60,729 nucleotides of DNA from Candidatus Peregrinibacteria bacterium Gr01-1014_25 (GCA_007376205.1 VMFU01000006.1:1-60729), one strand, 5' to 3'. Positions 25,175 to 34,343 are shown, counted from the first letter of the stretch. Made by a program: numbers and translations. Notes: a model not told the origin generated them from the letters alone.

Positions 25175-25770
25175 TGCGGCGTGAGTGTAGGAGGTGCGGC
25201 AGCTGATGTGAAGCCCCGTGCGGTGACGATCGCATCGACGCGTTCGTCATGCGCTTCCATCGGCACGTGCGACACCACCTGGCATTCGTAACACACGCCC
25301 CAGAATCGCGTCTGCGGGTTTGCCGCGCGCTGCGCGCGGATCCAGCGGTCGTACCCCCCGTTCCCGCGACCCAGGCGGTTACCGGCATTGTCGAACGCGC
25401 GTCCGGGGACGACGGCGACGTCGAGCTGCCCCGGGTCGAGGAGATCGGCCGATGCCGGCGGTTCGGGGATCCGGAATGCTCCCGGCGCCAGCAACTGCAG
25501 ATCAGCGGCCCTGCGGAAGACGAGCGTTTTCTCGAAGCAGGGGAGATAGAGCCGGATACCCCGTTCCAGTACGGCCGTCAGGAACGGACGAAGGTCGACT
25601 TCATCCTTGATGGGGATGAATGCGCAGATCGCCGCGCTCTCCGCCGGCAGCGCGTCCAGCAGTCGTCGGCAGACGGACCGGCTTTCACGCGCGCGATCGC
25701 CGACGTTCAGGCGCGCGAGGCGCTCACGCACCGCATCCTGCAGCCGCTGCTTTTCCGCGCGGGGATCCAT
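25171..25770 (-). CDS. 5-formyltetrahydrofolate cyclo-ligase
   Basis: 199 residues. ATP-dependent conversion of 5-formyl-THF to methenyl-THF, relieving inhibition of SHMT. The signature VVPGRAFDNAGNRLGRGNGGYDR and the N-terminal R-E-K-Q/R helix are clear. ATG 25770 gives the usual length. It lies between dnaX (5-nt gap) and glyA (4-nt overlap), so folate recycling and glycine synthesis are co-expressed. Confidence 0.92.
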   Translation of the reverse strand: MDPRAEKQRLQDAVRERLARLNVGDRARESRSVCRRLLDALPAESAAICAFIPIKDEVDLRPFLTAVLERGIRLYLPCFEKTLVFRRAADLQLLAPGAFRIPEPPASADLLDPGQLDVAVVPGRAFDNAGNRLGRGNGGYDRWIRAQRAANPQTRFWGVCYECQVVSHVPMEAHDERVDAIVTARGFTSAAAPPTLTPH

Positions 25771-25775
25771 TGCAC

Positions 25776-27224
25776 CTAGAAAATCTCCGCCGCGGCGTCG
25801 GCGAGATTCACCACGTCGGATTGAGTGGCGGGCGTCGCCGCTTCGGATTCGAGCAGACAAGCGATGCGAACGGGGCGCTTGAAGATCGTTTCCAGCACGG
25901 CCTCAATGCCGCGGGCGGCCTCGGTCGCCTTCACCTTGTCGCGGTGGAAGGCCGAGGTGAAGTGTAGTGTCAGGGTGTTCCCCTCCACGCCGGCGATGCG
26001 GGCGTTCTTCAGGGACATGCGCACGGCGGGCGGGGTGGTCAGTTGCAGGACGCCGGGCCATGCGTTGCGGATCGTTTCGAGGGTGAGGTCAGGGGCTTCG
26101 ACAATAGGGGAGGGGGCGGGGGGCGACGTTTGCTGCGCGGATGCGGCGGGCGCAGGGGGAGCGGACTCCGGCGCTTTCTGCGTCTTCCGTTCCCGTTCGG
26201 CCTTGGCAACGGGAGTGGCAACTTCCGTATCGCAGAGCGCCAGAAGAGCCGATTCGACAACGAGGGAGGGAAGAGGCGAGGAACGGGCGTCGCGTACCGC
26301 GTGGAGGATGGCGTCGAGCCTGCGCAAATGCGGCGCGGGGTCTTCCTTGCGACCAACGCCGGCGTGCAGTTCTTCACGGACGGATGCGAGGAGCAGGCGC
26401 AGGAACGTTTCCATGGGGACGGCCGACTGCTCCATGCGTTCGACGATCTGCAGGAGCGCCGCGCGGTCGCCCGCGGCGACGGCGACCATGGCCTCCTCGA
26501 CGTACTCGTGCCCGCTCTCACCGACGCGGAGACGAACTTCGTCGGCAGTGATCGCGGGCAGCGTGCGCAGCTGGTCGAGCAGTGCGATGGCGTCGCGCAT
26601 GCTGCCTTGAACCGCGTGCGCGATGGCCCGCAGGGCCTGGCGCTCGACCGTGATGCGCTCCTGGTCCGCGATGAACTGCAGGCGGCGGATGATCTCCTCC
26701 TCGCGGATGTGCTGGAAGAGGAAGCGCTGGCAGCGGGACTGGATGGTCGGGGGGATCTTGAAGAGTTCCGTGGTTGCCAGGATGAAGAAGGCGTATGGCG
26801 GAGGCTCTTCCAGCGTTTTGAGCAGCGCATTGAACGCCCCTTTCGAGAGCATATGCGCCTCGTCGATGATGTAGACCTTCGCCGAGGCGACGACGGGGGA
26901 GAACTGGATTTTCTCAATGAGATCGCGCATGTGATCGACTTGGGTGTTCGTTGCCGCGTCGATCTCGACGCAATCGACCAGGGAGCCGTCGTCGACACCG
27001 CGGACAATCTGACGCGCGAGCGTCTCGTCCTCGACGGCACGGGTGAGGAGGATCTTCGCGAGGATGCGGGCGACGGAGGTTTTGCCGGTGCCACGCTGGC
27101 CTGCGAAGAGATAGGCATGCGAAAGTTTGTCCTGTTTCACGGCCTGTTCAAGCGTCCCGACGATGTGGTCCTGCCCGACGACGTCGGCGAAGCTCTTTGG
27201 CCGGTAGAGACCGTAGAGGGACAT
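25776..27224 (-). CDS. dnaX: DNA polymerase III subunit gamma/tau
   Basis: 482 residues; clamp-loader ATPase. Walker A GQRGTGKTS (42-50), IIDEAHML, sensor-1 ATTE and the SRC arginine-finger region (QSRCQRF) are present. The usual four-Cys zinc module after Walker A is missing: residues 60-82 contain no Cys. A Pro/Ala linker (about 345-385) leads to a C-terminal tau-like domain. ATG 27224 starts MSLYGLYRP, the family's typical N-terminus; TATACT lies 9 nt upstream. Confidence 0.95.
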   Translation of the reverse strand: MSLYGLYRPKSFADVVGQDHIVGTLEQAVKQDKLSHAYLFAGQRGTGKTSVARILAKILLTRAVEDETLARQIVRGVDDGSLVDCVEIDAATNTQVDHMRDLIEKIQFSPVVASAKVYIIDEAHMLSKGAFNALLKTLEEPPPYAFFILATTELFKIPPTIQSRCQRFLFQHIREEEIIRRLQFIADQERITVERQALRAIAHAVQGSMRDAIALLDQLRTLPAITADEVRLRVGESGHEYVEEAMVAVAAGDRAALLQIVERMEQSAVPMETFLRLLLASVREELHAGVGRKEDPAPHLRRLDAILHAVRDARSSPLPSLVVESALLALCDTEVATPVAKAERERKTQKAPESAPPAPAASAQQTSPPAPSPIVEAPDLTLETIRNAWPGVLQLTTPPAVRMSLKNARIAGVEGNTLTLHFTSAFHRDKVKATEAARGIEAVLETIFKRPVRIACLLESEAATPATQSDVVNLADAAAEIF

Positions 27225-27245
27225 GGGGATGGGAGTATAGAAGAA

Positions 27246-27333
27246 GGAGACCAAGGAGACCAAGGAGACCGAAGAAGCAGAGGCAATGCGAAAATCCTCG
27301 GTCTCCTCGGTTTCATCGGTCACGTCGGTTTCA
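27246..27333. repeat. 9-nt-period repeat, locus 2 (two complementary arms)
   Basis: Units GGAGACCAA, GGAGACCAA, GGAGACCGA, AGAAGCAGA (27246-27281) face TCGGTCTCC, TCGGTTTCA, TCGGTCACG, TCGGTTTCA (27298-27333), each in exact 9-nt phase and complementary in sense. It lies between the dnaX promoter and the stop of the DsbA-like gene. Confidence 0.8.
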
Positions 27334-27336
27334 TCA

Positions 27337-27933
27337 TCAAAGCCGCTGCTTCATTGCCCCCAAGGCGCCGTCGATCGCCGTTTGCAGCGCTTTTAGGTCG
27401 CTCTCCACCCGCTGGCCGTTGACGAAGAACGACGGCGTGCCGCTGACGCCAAGCGTCCGCCCTTCGTCGTACTCCGCCGTCACGATGGGTTTCTTCGCAC
27501 GCGAGCGCAGGCAGCGGTCGAAGAGATCGGCGTCCAGCGCCAGGTCTTCCGCCCACGTGCGCAGCTGCTGGTCATTGAGCTTCTCCTGCTCCTCGTAGGC
27601 CAGGTCGAGGAATTCCCAGAACTTCTTCTGATCCGCGGCGCACTCGGCGGCCTGCGCCGCGGCGGACGCGTAGCGGTGGATGGAGGAGAGAGGAAAATTG
27701 CGGAATTCGTAGCGCATCTTCGACCCGTGCGACGCGAGGAGCGGCTTGACGATGCGCTCGTGAGCCGCCTTGCACGCGGGGCACTGCACATCGGCGTACT
27801 CCATGACGGTCACCGCGGCCTGCGGCGCGCTCGCGGGATGCGGTGTCTTCGTCGACACGCCGGAAATTCCGGTCATGTCGACGCAGGCGGCAAGCCCGAG
27901 GAGGGCGAGGGCGGGGAGGAGGCGGAGGCGCAT
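27337..27933 (-). CDS. DsbA-like thiol-disulfide lipoprotein
   Basis: 198 residues with a lipobox (GLAAC, Cys17) and a thioredoxin_4/DsbA fold. Active site QCPAC; a helical insert with Cys pairs follows; the cis-Pro motif is SGTPSFF. It probably oxidises or isomerises exported Cys-rich proteins, of which the 13-15 kb surface protein is a candidate. It is followed downstream by repeat locus 2 and dnaX. Confidence 0.9.
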   Translation of the reverse strand: MRLRLLPALALLGLAACVDMTGISGVSTKTPHPASAPQAAVTVMEYADVQCPACKAAHERIVKPLLASHGSKMRYEFRNFPLSSIHRYASAAAQAAECAADQKKFWEFLDLAYEEQEKLNDQQLRTWAEDLALDADLFDRCLRSRAKKPIVTAEYDEGRTLGVSGTPSFFVNGQRVESDLKALQTAIDGALGAMKQRL

Positions 27934-27950
27934 GAACAGAGGATGGCAGG

Positions 27951-28529
27951 TTACTGGTTCGAGCTCAACTGCGCGAAGCCGATGACCCGGTCCAGAGCCG
28001 TATCGAACAAGACGACAGTGTGGATCGGCTTCTCGCTTTCCGGCAGCACGTAGTCCTGCTCGGCGTAGGGGCTGACGATCAGACCCAGGTCCCGGGCGGA
28101 GTCGTCGGGGAACTCCACGTCCCGCGGGTCCACGACATTCGTGACGAACACGTGCAGGGCCGGGCTGGGGACCGTGAGGAACGCCGGGGAGAAGTAGAGG
28201 CGGCCATCCACGGCGAGCGCTTCGCCCTGGGCGAATCCCTTCGCAGGAACGAAGTTGCCCATCGAGCCTTCCTGCTGCTTCTTCGTTGCGTCCTTGGCCC
28301 GCTGCAGACCGTCGCGGCGAGCGCCTTCGACAATGGATTTCTTGCGGGCATCGTCGAGCACGGGATCATTTTGAATGTCGAGCTGAACCAGCTGTTCGAC
28401 GAGGTCGTCGAAGTAGTACTCGGCGAAGAGGGGATTGGCGAGTTTCTGCTCCAGTGAGGCGCTGGTGCGAGCGCCGCCTGCGCAGCCGGCGAGAGCAAGG
28501 AGACCGAGGAGGAGAGCGATGCGTTGCAT
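27951..28529 (-). CDS. lipoprotein, unknown function
   Basis: 192 residues with a clear signal and lipobox (LALAGC, Cys16). The mature part is mixed alpha/beta without known motifs. Its stop lies 17 nt before the DsbA-like start, so the two lipoproteins are likely co-transcribed. Confidence 0.75.
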   Translation of the reverse strand: MQRIALLLGLLALAGCAGGARTSASLEQKLANPLFAEYYFDDLVEQLVQLDIQNDPVLDDARKKSIVEGARRDGLQRAKDATKKQQEGSMGNFVPAKGFAQGEALAVDGRLYFSPAFLTVPSPALHVFVTNVVDPRDVEFPDDSARDLGLIVSPYAEQDYVLPESEKPIHTVVLFDTALDRVIGFAQLSSNQ

Positions 28530-28608
28530 GGTGCGTAGGGAAATGAGGGGCGAATTGTAGAGGAAAACAATGAGAGGACCAAGAGGGAAACATGCCGGTA
28601 GTTTCGTT

Positions 28609-30330
28609 TTACCCTGCGTACCTGTACTGCGCGTTGCGCGCTTGCAGCGATCGCAGGTCGCGAACGATACCCGGGAAGGCCATGCTCACCAGCGTCTGGT
28701 TACGCGCATGCGGAACGTTCTCCGGCACGACGACGGTCTTCACGCGGAAGTACCCGTTCTGCTGGTTGCGGTGGCACGCTTCCGCCACGACGTTCTGCGC
28801 ATGCGGACTGTCCGGCGTGTGGAGCACCTGCGCGTGCGTCGGGGAGTCGTTGATCGCGAGGATGTCCTCCGCGCGGCCGCGGATGATGTTCTTCTCCAGG
28901 GCGTACTCGTGGCCGTCGCGCATCCGCCGTTCGGTTTCCTCCCGATGCCATTCGCTCTGCGCGTCCTGTCGCTCGACGCTGTCGTTGGTGTATCCGCGCT
29001 CCTTCGCGCGTCCGCGGTTGTAGAGCAGATCCCAGTACGTCGTGATGGCGCCGTTCCCCAGCTCCGCGCAGCGGATGGCCGCCGTGCGGACGGACGTCGG
29101 CAGGTTGTCCATCTGTGCGTTGATGCTGGCGCGGATTTCCTCGTTGGAGCGCTTGTCTGCGGCGGAGTCCGGCGCTTCCTGGGCAGCGGGGTGCGCGGCG
29201 ACGACGTCGGCGAGCGCGGCGACGGAGGCATCGTTGGGGTAGGCCTTCCGCAGGGCGGCGATCTGCGCCCGGGCGCCGTCCCAGTCCTTGCGTGCCATTG
29301 CCTGGCGGATAAGGAGTTTCTCGTCATCTCTCGCTGTACCCCGCTCTTTCGTGTCCACGCCAAGTGCGCTGCGAACGCGGGCAAGCTCCGCCCGGCACGC
29401 GGCGTGGGACCATGAGAGGAAGATATTCTTCGGCGCGAGCCGCGGACGCGGCACGGCCTTGGCGACATCGGCCTCGACGCTATCGAATTCCGCCGCGGTC
29501 GCCTTCCAGCATGCGAGGAAATAGGGGAGCGTCGTGCCGACGTACTCCTCCGGCCGCGGGTGGGTCATCGCGTGCTTGAGCCATTTGCCGATCTTGTTCG
29601 GGTGGAAGTGCCCCTCCCGCGCGGCGTCTTCCAGCATGTTCTTCGTTTCGTCGTACAGCGTGTCTTTCCCCGCTTCCTTCGAAGCTAGTGCCGCTTCCAC
29701 TTCGGCGATGAGCGACTTCTGCTCGCCGAGTGTCAGCTCGATGAACGCGTCCGCGTTGAGGAATTCGGCGATGCGGCCGACCTTCTCCTCCGGCAAGGTT
29801 TTGACGCGCGGCAGGGCGGTGAGCTTCCGCCGATGGCTCATGACGCCCCGGACCTTCTCGATCCAGTTCGGCAACTCTTTCGTCAGGAGCTTCTTCTTCC
29901 CCGGCCGCGAGAGCGTGAAGAACCGCCGTTCCCACTTGGCCTTCCCCTTCGGTCCGATGATCTGCGATCCGGCCGTCGCCAGGAGAATGTTCAACGACGC
30001 GAGCATGTCCTGGGCGGCCGTCGGCGCGGTTTCCAGCAGATACCGCTCCCATTCCCGAATTTCCTGCTCGTCGAGCTTCACGTGCGCAAGGCCCTTTTCA
30101 TACGCCTGGATATCCTTGCCGGTCACCAGCATTCCCACGCGCGACTTGAACGCGTCGAACAGGGATGTTCGCAGGTGCTCGCGCCGTTGCGCAAGCCTCG
30201 TTTCCTCCGGATTGCGATCATCACCCTCCTTCTCTTTCGCCGACGATCCCCGCATGTCGGTATCGAGGACGGTTGCGTGTCCTCTCGCGGCGTAAGCGAA
30301 GAGAAGCCGGTGCTCATTCAGCATGGGCAT
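28609..30330 (-). CDS. large hypothetical cytoplasmic protein
   Basis: 573 residues from ATG 30330 (ATG 30324 is an alternative; an upstream ATG at 30357 adds nine residues). It is predominantly helical and charged, with no signal peptide or recognised domain. A short TPR-like Ala-rich stretch occurs near 370-400. CACAAT lies 9 nt before ATG 30330. Divergent from dcd. Confidence 0.65.
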   Translation of the reverse strand: MPMLNEHRLLFAYAARGHATVLDTDMRGSSAKEKEGDDRNPEETRLAQRREHLRTSLFDAFKSRVGMLVTGKDIQAYEKGLAHVKLDEQEIREWERYLLETAPTAAQDMLASLNILLATAGSQIIGPKGKAKWERRFFTLSRPGKKKLLTKELPNWIEKVRGVMSHRRKLTALPRVKTLPEEKVGRIAEFLNADAFIELTLGEQKSLIAEVEAALASKEAGKDTLYDETKNMLEDAAREGHFHPNKIGKWLKHAMTHPRPEEYVGTTLPYFLACWKATAAEFDSVEADVAKAVPRPRLAPKNIFLSWSHAACRAELARVRSALGVDTKERGTARDDEKLLIRQAMARKDWDGARAQIAALRKAYPNDASVAALADVVAAHPAAQEAPDSAADKRSNEEIRASINAQMDNLPTSVRTAAIRCAELGNGAITTYWDLLYNRGRAKERGYTNDSVERQDAQSEWHREETERRMRDGHEYALEKNIIRGRAEDILAINDSPTHAQVLHTPDSPHAQNVVAEACHRNQQNGYFRVKTVVVPENVPHARNQTLVSMAFPGIVRDLRSLQARNAQYRYAG

Positions 30331-30429
30331 GGACGTGCTATTGTGGGGACCGGTCACCCCAGGTACAAGTGTTTTGGACCGTATCTATGGTGTGATGCTC
30401 GTCGCTCATCTACTATTCCTTGTGTTTCT

Positions 30430-31065
30430 ATGATTCTCTCCGATCGAGACATCCGGAAGGCCATCACCTTGGGACATGTGAAGATCGAGTCCGACCCCGC
30501 GACCCCACTCGGGGCGGGTCAGCCCGACCTCGCCGCGAACAAGGATCCGACGATGTTCCTCCACATTCATGCGTCGAGCATGGATCTGCGACTCGGGAAC
30601 ACGTTCAAGCTCTACGAACACAGCAAGTTCGCCGTGCTCGATCCGAAGAAGCCCGAGACGTTCGCTGGGAACATGCGGACGATCACGGTGCCGGACGGCG
30701 ACTCGTTCATCGTCCAGCCGGGGGAATTCGTTCTGGGCGTCACGCGGGAGAAGATCACCGTTCCCGACGATCTCGTGGTGCGCGTCGAGGGCCGCAGCTC
30801 GCTCGGGCGCCTGGGGATCATCGTCCACTCGACGGCGGGGTTCGTCGATCCGGGTTTCTCGGGGACGATCACGCTGGAAATCAGCAACTTAAACCGCCTG
30901 CCCGTCGCCCTCTACCCGGGTATGCGCGTCTGCCAGCTCGCCTTTGAGCAGATGTCGAGTCCGGCCGAGACGCCGTACGACGCCAAGCCCGGCAGCAAGT
31001 ACCAGGGCCAGGTGCTTCCCGAGGAGAGCCGCCTGTCACTCGACCGCGAATTCGCCGGACGCTAA
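30430..31065 (+). CDS. dcd: dCTP deaminase
   Basis: 211 residues, trimeric dUTPase-like fold. It begins MILSDRDIRKAI and carries the family core EGRSSLGRLGIIVHSTAGFVDPGF...TLEISN, with the catalytic Glu in TLE. It deaminates dCTP to dUTP; some relatives also hydrolyse dUTP, which cannot be excluded. Extra residues in the N-terminal third exceed E. coli Dcd (193). tRNA-Val follows. Confidence 0.9.
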   Translation: MILSDRDIRKAITLGHVKIESDPATPLGAGQPDLAANKDPTMFLHIHASSMDLRLGNTFKLYEHSKFAVLDPKKPETFAGNMRTITVPDGDSFIVQPGEFVLGVTREKITVPDDLVVRVEGRSSLGRLGIIVHSTAGFVDPGFSGTITLEISNLNRLPVALYPGMRVCQLAFEQMSSPAETPYDAKPGSKYQGQVLPEESRLSLDREFAGR

Positions 31066-31126
31066 AAAACCGCCACGCGCGGTTGCTGCGAACGGGGTGA
31101 AAAACTACAATGGCGTCCTTGCACAG

Positions 31127-31203
31127 GGGCGATTAGCTCAGCTGGCTAGAGCGTTCGATTCACATTCGAAAGGTCACTGGTTCGAATCCAGTATCGCCCA
31201 CCA
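31127..31203 (+). tRNA. tRNA-Val (CAC)
   Basis: 77 nt: acceptor GGGCGAT/ATCGCCC, D arm GCTC/GAGC, anticodon stem TTCGA/TCGAA with loop TTCACAT (anticodon CAC), T arm ACTGG/CCAGT, discriminator A and encoded CCA. TACAAT at 31106-31111 is a good -10 box. Confidence 0.95.
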
Positions 31204-31231
31204 TTCTGGACGTTCACCCCGTTCAAGCGCC

Positions 31232-32044
31232 TCACGGAAGGGGGAACGCAAGTCGCAGCTTCCTCTGTGTTTCTTGAAGCACGGCGAGGACGCTGGGAAC
31301 ATCCGCATGCTGCTCACAGTCGGCCAGGATGCTGCTTGGTCCGGCGACAATGATCCATTCCGGATCGGTGAGCGTTCGCCATCCGCCGTGACGCGTACGC
31401 ACGATTTCCTGGATTACGGAGGGATAATGCGCGCAGGCCGCGAGAACGCCTTCCTCCGGTTCGAGTGCACGGAGGATGACATCCAGGGCGTCGGCCTGGT
31501 CTTCACCCTCGGAGTAGTGCAGCGGCCCCCGGCATTCATGTGCCACGTCGTATATGCCTTTGGGAAGCGGTGTTTTCTTCGTCAGCGGTCCGATGAACTG
31601 CTTGCCGATGTAGCGCTTGCCGCGTGCGAAGACCGGAGGGGGATCGCCGGTGGGAAGAGACGACGGTTCTCCTCTGTTCACGCCGTAGAAGAGATGGGGA
31701 ACATAGTGGGGTGCGAGTGCCGTCAGCGACACGCCATCGACGTCGTGTTCTCGCGCCGCGATTTGCCCGACGGCGATTCCCATTCCGGTTCCCAGCTCGA
31801 GCCAGCGCAAGCGGCGTCTGCGCATTGCGGCGATCTCGGCGAGCACGTTGCCGACGTTCGTCAGGCGCCCGCGGTTCGCGGCGAAAACGGGGAACTCTGC
31901 GCCCGCGCGATTGTGGGTGAAATGGGAGTCGGCATCCGCGAAACCGAACGGATCATCGGGAGGGTTGGCGACCACGATGTTCCCGGCCGTGATATCCGCA
32001 AGGATGTCGTCGATGTGCTCTTGCTCGGATCCGTCTGTCCTCAC
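31232..32044 (-). CDS. SAM-dependent methyltransferase-like protein
   Basis: 270 residues. LRWLELGTGMGIAVGQIAA is a class I SAM-binding motif at about 80-97; an NPPDDPFGF sequence lies upstream of it (about 28-36) instead of downstream, so any catalytic NPP-type role would require circular permutation. The target is unknown. It begins with GTG 32044, 6 nt after TATAAT, giving a leaderless GTG-start message. Confidence 0.55.
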   Translation of the reverse strand: MRTDGSEQEHIDDILADITAGNIVVANPPDDPFGFADADSHFTHNRAGAEFPVFAANRGRLTNVGNVLAEIAAMRRRRLRWLELGTGMGIAVGQIAAREHDVDGVSLTALAPHYVPHLFYGVNRGEPSSLPTGDPPPVFARGKRYIGKQFIGPLTKKTPLPKGIYDVAHECRGPLHYSEGEDQADALDVILRALEPEEGVLAACAHYPSVIQEIVRTRHGGWRTLTDPEWIIVAGPSSILADCEQHADVPSVLAVLQETQRKLRLAFPLP

Positions 32045-32050
32045 ATTCCA

Positions 32051-32078
32051 ATTATACGAATTTTATTGTATAATGCAA
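32051..32078 (-). promoter_or_regulatory. sigma-70 promoter of the methyltransferase-like gene
   Basis: TTGCAT (32078-32073), 16-nt spacer, TATAAT (32056-32051) on the minus strand, then six bases to the GTG start. One of the closest matches to consensus in the window. Confidence 0.85.
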
Positions 32079-32104
32079 GTTTAGGAAAAGAGGCTCAATG
32101 GAGC

Positions 32105-32137
32105 CAAAAAACAGCGGGGGCCTGCTGTCCCCCGCTG
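32105..32137 (-). terminator. rho-independent terminator of the Ala/Asp-rich protein gene
   Basis: CAGCGGGGG (32112-32120) pairs with CCCCCGCTG (32129-32137) around an 8-nt loop; on the minus strand the stem is followed by six Ts. Confidence 0.9.
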
Positions 32138-32179
32138 TCGCGATGGTGGGAATGAAGGAGTGGGTGTTCCGTAGGTTGG

Positions 32180-32674
32180 TTAGAAGTCGAGCTCGAACCA
32201 GGCATCCGTGTCGCTCTCGACGTCCGCATCCGCATCGACATTAACGTCCGCGTCGACGCTGCTCTCGAGCTCCGCGGAGAGATCCGCAGCGGCACCGGCC
32301 GCTCCATCATGCATCCAGGCATCCGCATCCGCATCGACATCGGCATCAGCGGAAACCTCCGCATCGACGTCTGCCTGCGCATCGGCGGATGCACGCGTAT
32401 CGGACGAAGTCTCCATGGCTGCACCGGCATCGTCATCAGCGCCGATGGCGCCGAAGAATCCCGCGTGCAACATGGAAGAGAACGCCGCGTCCGCATCGGC
32501 CTCTGCCGAAGCATCGACGTCGGCCTGCGCTTCAACGTTCGTGTGCTGTTCTGCCTGCGCGCGGGCGCTCGCCTGCACGTCCGCTGACGTGTCGATATCC
32601 GTACTCAACCCCGCGCCGACGGCGGTGATGGCGCTCATGGTGACGGCGGTCGTGAGCATGTGAAGGCTGGTCAT
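32180..32674 (-). CDS. secreted acidic Ala/Asp-repeat protein
   Basis: 164 residues. The N-terminus (to about 22) looks like a signal peptide. The rest is low complexity, dominated by Ala, Asp and Val in Asp-Ala dipeptide repeats with some Ser and Glu and almost no Lys or Arg. Such chains could bind Ca2+ or form a disordered surface coat; no family is recognised. It has its own strong terminator. Confidence 0.65.
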   Translation of the reverse strand: MTSLHMLTTAVTMSAITAVGAGLSTDIDTSADVQASARAQAEQHTNVEAQADVDASAEADADAAFSSMLHAGFFGAIGADDDAGAAMETSSDTRASADAQADVDAEVSADADVDADADAWMHDGAAGAAADLSAELESSVDADVNVDADADVESDTDAWFELDF

Positions 32675-32856
32675 GTGAAGGAGGGGAACGTTGCAAAAGG
32701 AAGGAGCGGTAAAGAGCGAAGTGCTGTCCGGACACTGTGTATTGACGCTCGGTCGTTCCTTTTCTTACAAAATTCTCCAGGATCGTTTTTGTGCCTTGCG
32801 CTTGCGCGGAGCTCCACCTTGCTAACATCGATTATTCTGCTGTACGTTACGTCGCT

Positions 32857-33657
32857 ATGTCGGAAACCGAGAATGCCCTTGTCGCGGAATACGATGCTTT
32901 CCTGCAATCGGTATCGGGACTGAACCGACGGATTGCTGAATCGACGCCCATGGGTACCGCCGGTCAGCCGCGTGCGATCGTCGAGATCAACGGAACGGGA
33001 CTGCGCACGTTCCCGGAGGACGTTCTGAAAATGCGCAACCTCACGCGCATCAATATCGGCAAGCAGGCACCCGGATTCAATCGCACCATTGAGGTCGAAG
33101 ACATGGAGAACGCGGACATCGCGGCTCTTCTGAAAGATATTCCCCTCGGATCGGTCATCATCGCGCATCAGGAAATGCACGTCTCGGCGGATTGGTATCG
33201 TGAAAAACTTCTCGACATCCTCTCCCGTTTCGATGACGGGAGAATCTATTGCATTGGTGTCACGGGGTGGAATGGAAAATGTGAGGGGATCCGTGATGCG
33301 TTGAAGACGGCAAAAGAGGTATTGGGCGCGCAGATTCAGATCACGCGGGACCTCATCGCCCCCGTTCTCCAAAATAGGCTCTTCCAAACGCTGTATAAGA
33401 CTTCTGTGGGGAACCAGATGCGGACCATCATGGATGCGGCCCGGGAAAAAAATGGCGATGCGCGAATCGAGATTTTCCCGGGGAAATTTTCCGCCGAACA
33501 TACATTGCGATGTTCGCCGTTCACCCCGAGAGCCGGAAGCGTTGAGTACTTGGGCGCAGGCGATGACGTGATCACCGTACGGAAGCTGACGGAAAATCAA
33601 CGCAAGGCCATGCGCCAGGCGCAGCGCAGGGAGAAGGACAAGCAGCGCAGGAAGTGA
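32857..33657 (+). CDS. hypothetical protein
   Basis: 266 residues from ATG 32857, preferred to 32791 because upstream codons lie in promoter-like DNA (TATTCT at 32833-32838). Soluble, with an alternating alpha/beta pattern and a C-terminal Arg/Lys/Gln-rich helix that may touch nucleic acid. No family recognised. The stop is 20 nt before the pseudouridine synthase gene. Confidence 0.65.
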   Translation: MSETENALVAEYDAFLQSVSGLNRRIAESTPMGTAGQPRAIVEINGTGLRTFPEDVLKMRNLTRINIGKQAPGFNRTIEVEDMENADIAALLKDIPLGSVIIAHQEMHVSADWYREKLLDILSRFDDGRIYCIGVTGWNGKCEGIRDALKTAKEVLGAQIQITRDLIAPVLQNRLFQTLYKTSVGNQMRTIMDAAREKNGDARIEIFPGKFSAEHTLRCSPFTPRAGSVEYLGAGDDVITVRKLTENQRKAMRQAQRREKDKQRRK

Positions 33658-33677
33658 CCGCGAGGTACACTGCCGCC

Positions 33678-34343
33678 ATGCCCATTGCCCCCGACCGCAT
33701 CCTCTACGAGGACCAGCACCTGCTTGTCGTGCACAAGCGCCCGGGCGAGCTCACCGTCGCCGCGGGAGGGGAGGGGAAAATGCCGCTGTTCGATTTCCTG
33801 CATAAGGACCACCCGGGACTGCGCGTGGTGCATCGCCTCGATTTCGGCACGTCCGGCGTTCTCGTCTTCGCCAAGACCGCGGCGGCCGTGGCGGCGATCC
33901 GCTCGTCGAAGTTCGCCGGATGGAAGAAGGAGTACGTCACGCTCGTGCATGGCGTGCCATCGCCGTCGTCCGGCGTCATCACCAAGCCTCTGCCTGCGAG
34001 GACGCATGAGGATCTCGTGCCGGCGCGCACGGAGTATCGCGTGACGCACGCCTTCCCGCACTGCGCTCTCGTCTCGCTGACGATCGACACCGGTCGCAAG
34101 CATCAGATCCGCCGCCACCTTGCGGGAATCGGCCATCCGCTCGTCCTCGATCCGCTCTACGGCGACGCGCGTCAGGATCGTAAATTCAAGAAGCGTTTCT
34201 CGTACCGCCGCCTGTTCCTGCATGCGGCGTCGCTGACGTTTCCGCATCCGATCACGGGGGAAAAGCTCCACGTCGCCGCCCCTCTCCCGCCGACGTTCCG
34301 GGAAGTGATGGGGAAGTTGCGTGGCGGCAGGGCAGTACCCTAG
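33678..34343 (+). CDS. RluA-family pseudouridine synthase
   Basis: 221 residues with the catalytic motif HRLDFGTSG (Asp nucleophile), LYEDQHLLVVHKRPGE at the N-terminus, YVTLVHG and GRKHQIRRHL. It converts specific uridines in rRNA or tRNA; the target is not predictable. It lacks an S4 domain. TACACT (33666-33671) is 6 nt before ATG 33678, so this start is preferred to 33654. Confidence 0.9.
   Translation: MPIAPDRILYEDQHLLVVHKRPGELTVAAGGEGKMPLFDFLHKDHPGLRVVHRLDFGTSGVLVFAKTAAAVAAIRSSKFAGWKKEYVTLVHGVPSPSSGVITKPLPARTHEDLVPARTEYRVTHAFPHCALVSLTIDTGRKHQIRRHLAGIGHPLVLDPLYGDARQDRKFKKRFSYRRLFLHAASLTFPHPITGEKLHVAAPLPPTFREVMGKLRGGRAVP

Noticed and set aside
27241-27335. Upstream N-terminal extension of DnaX
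   Set aside because: The extension would translate the 9-nt repeats; MSLYGLYRP at 27224 is the family-typical start and follows a -10 box.
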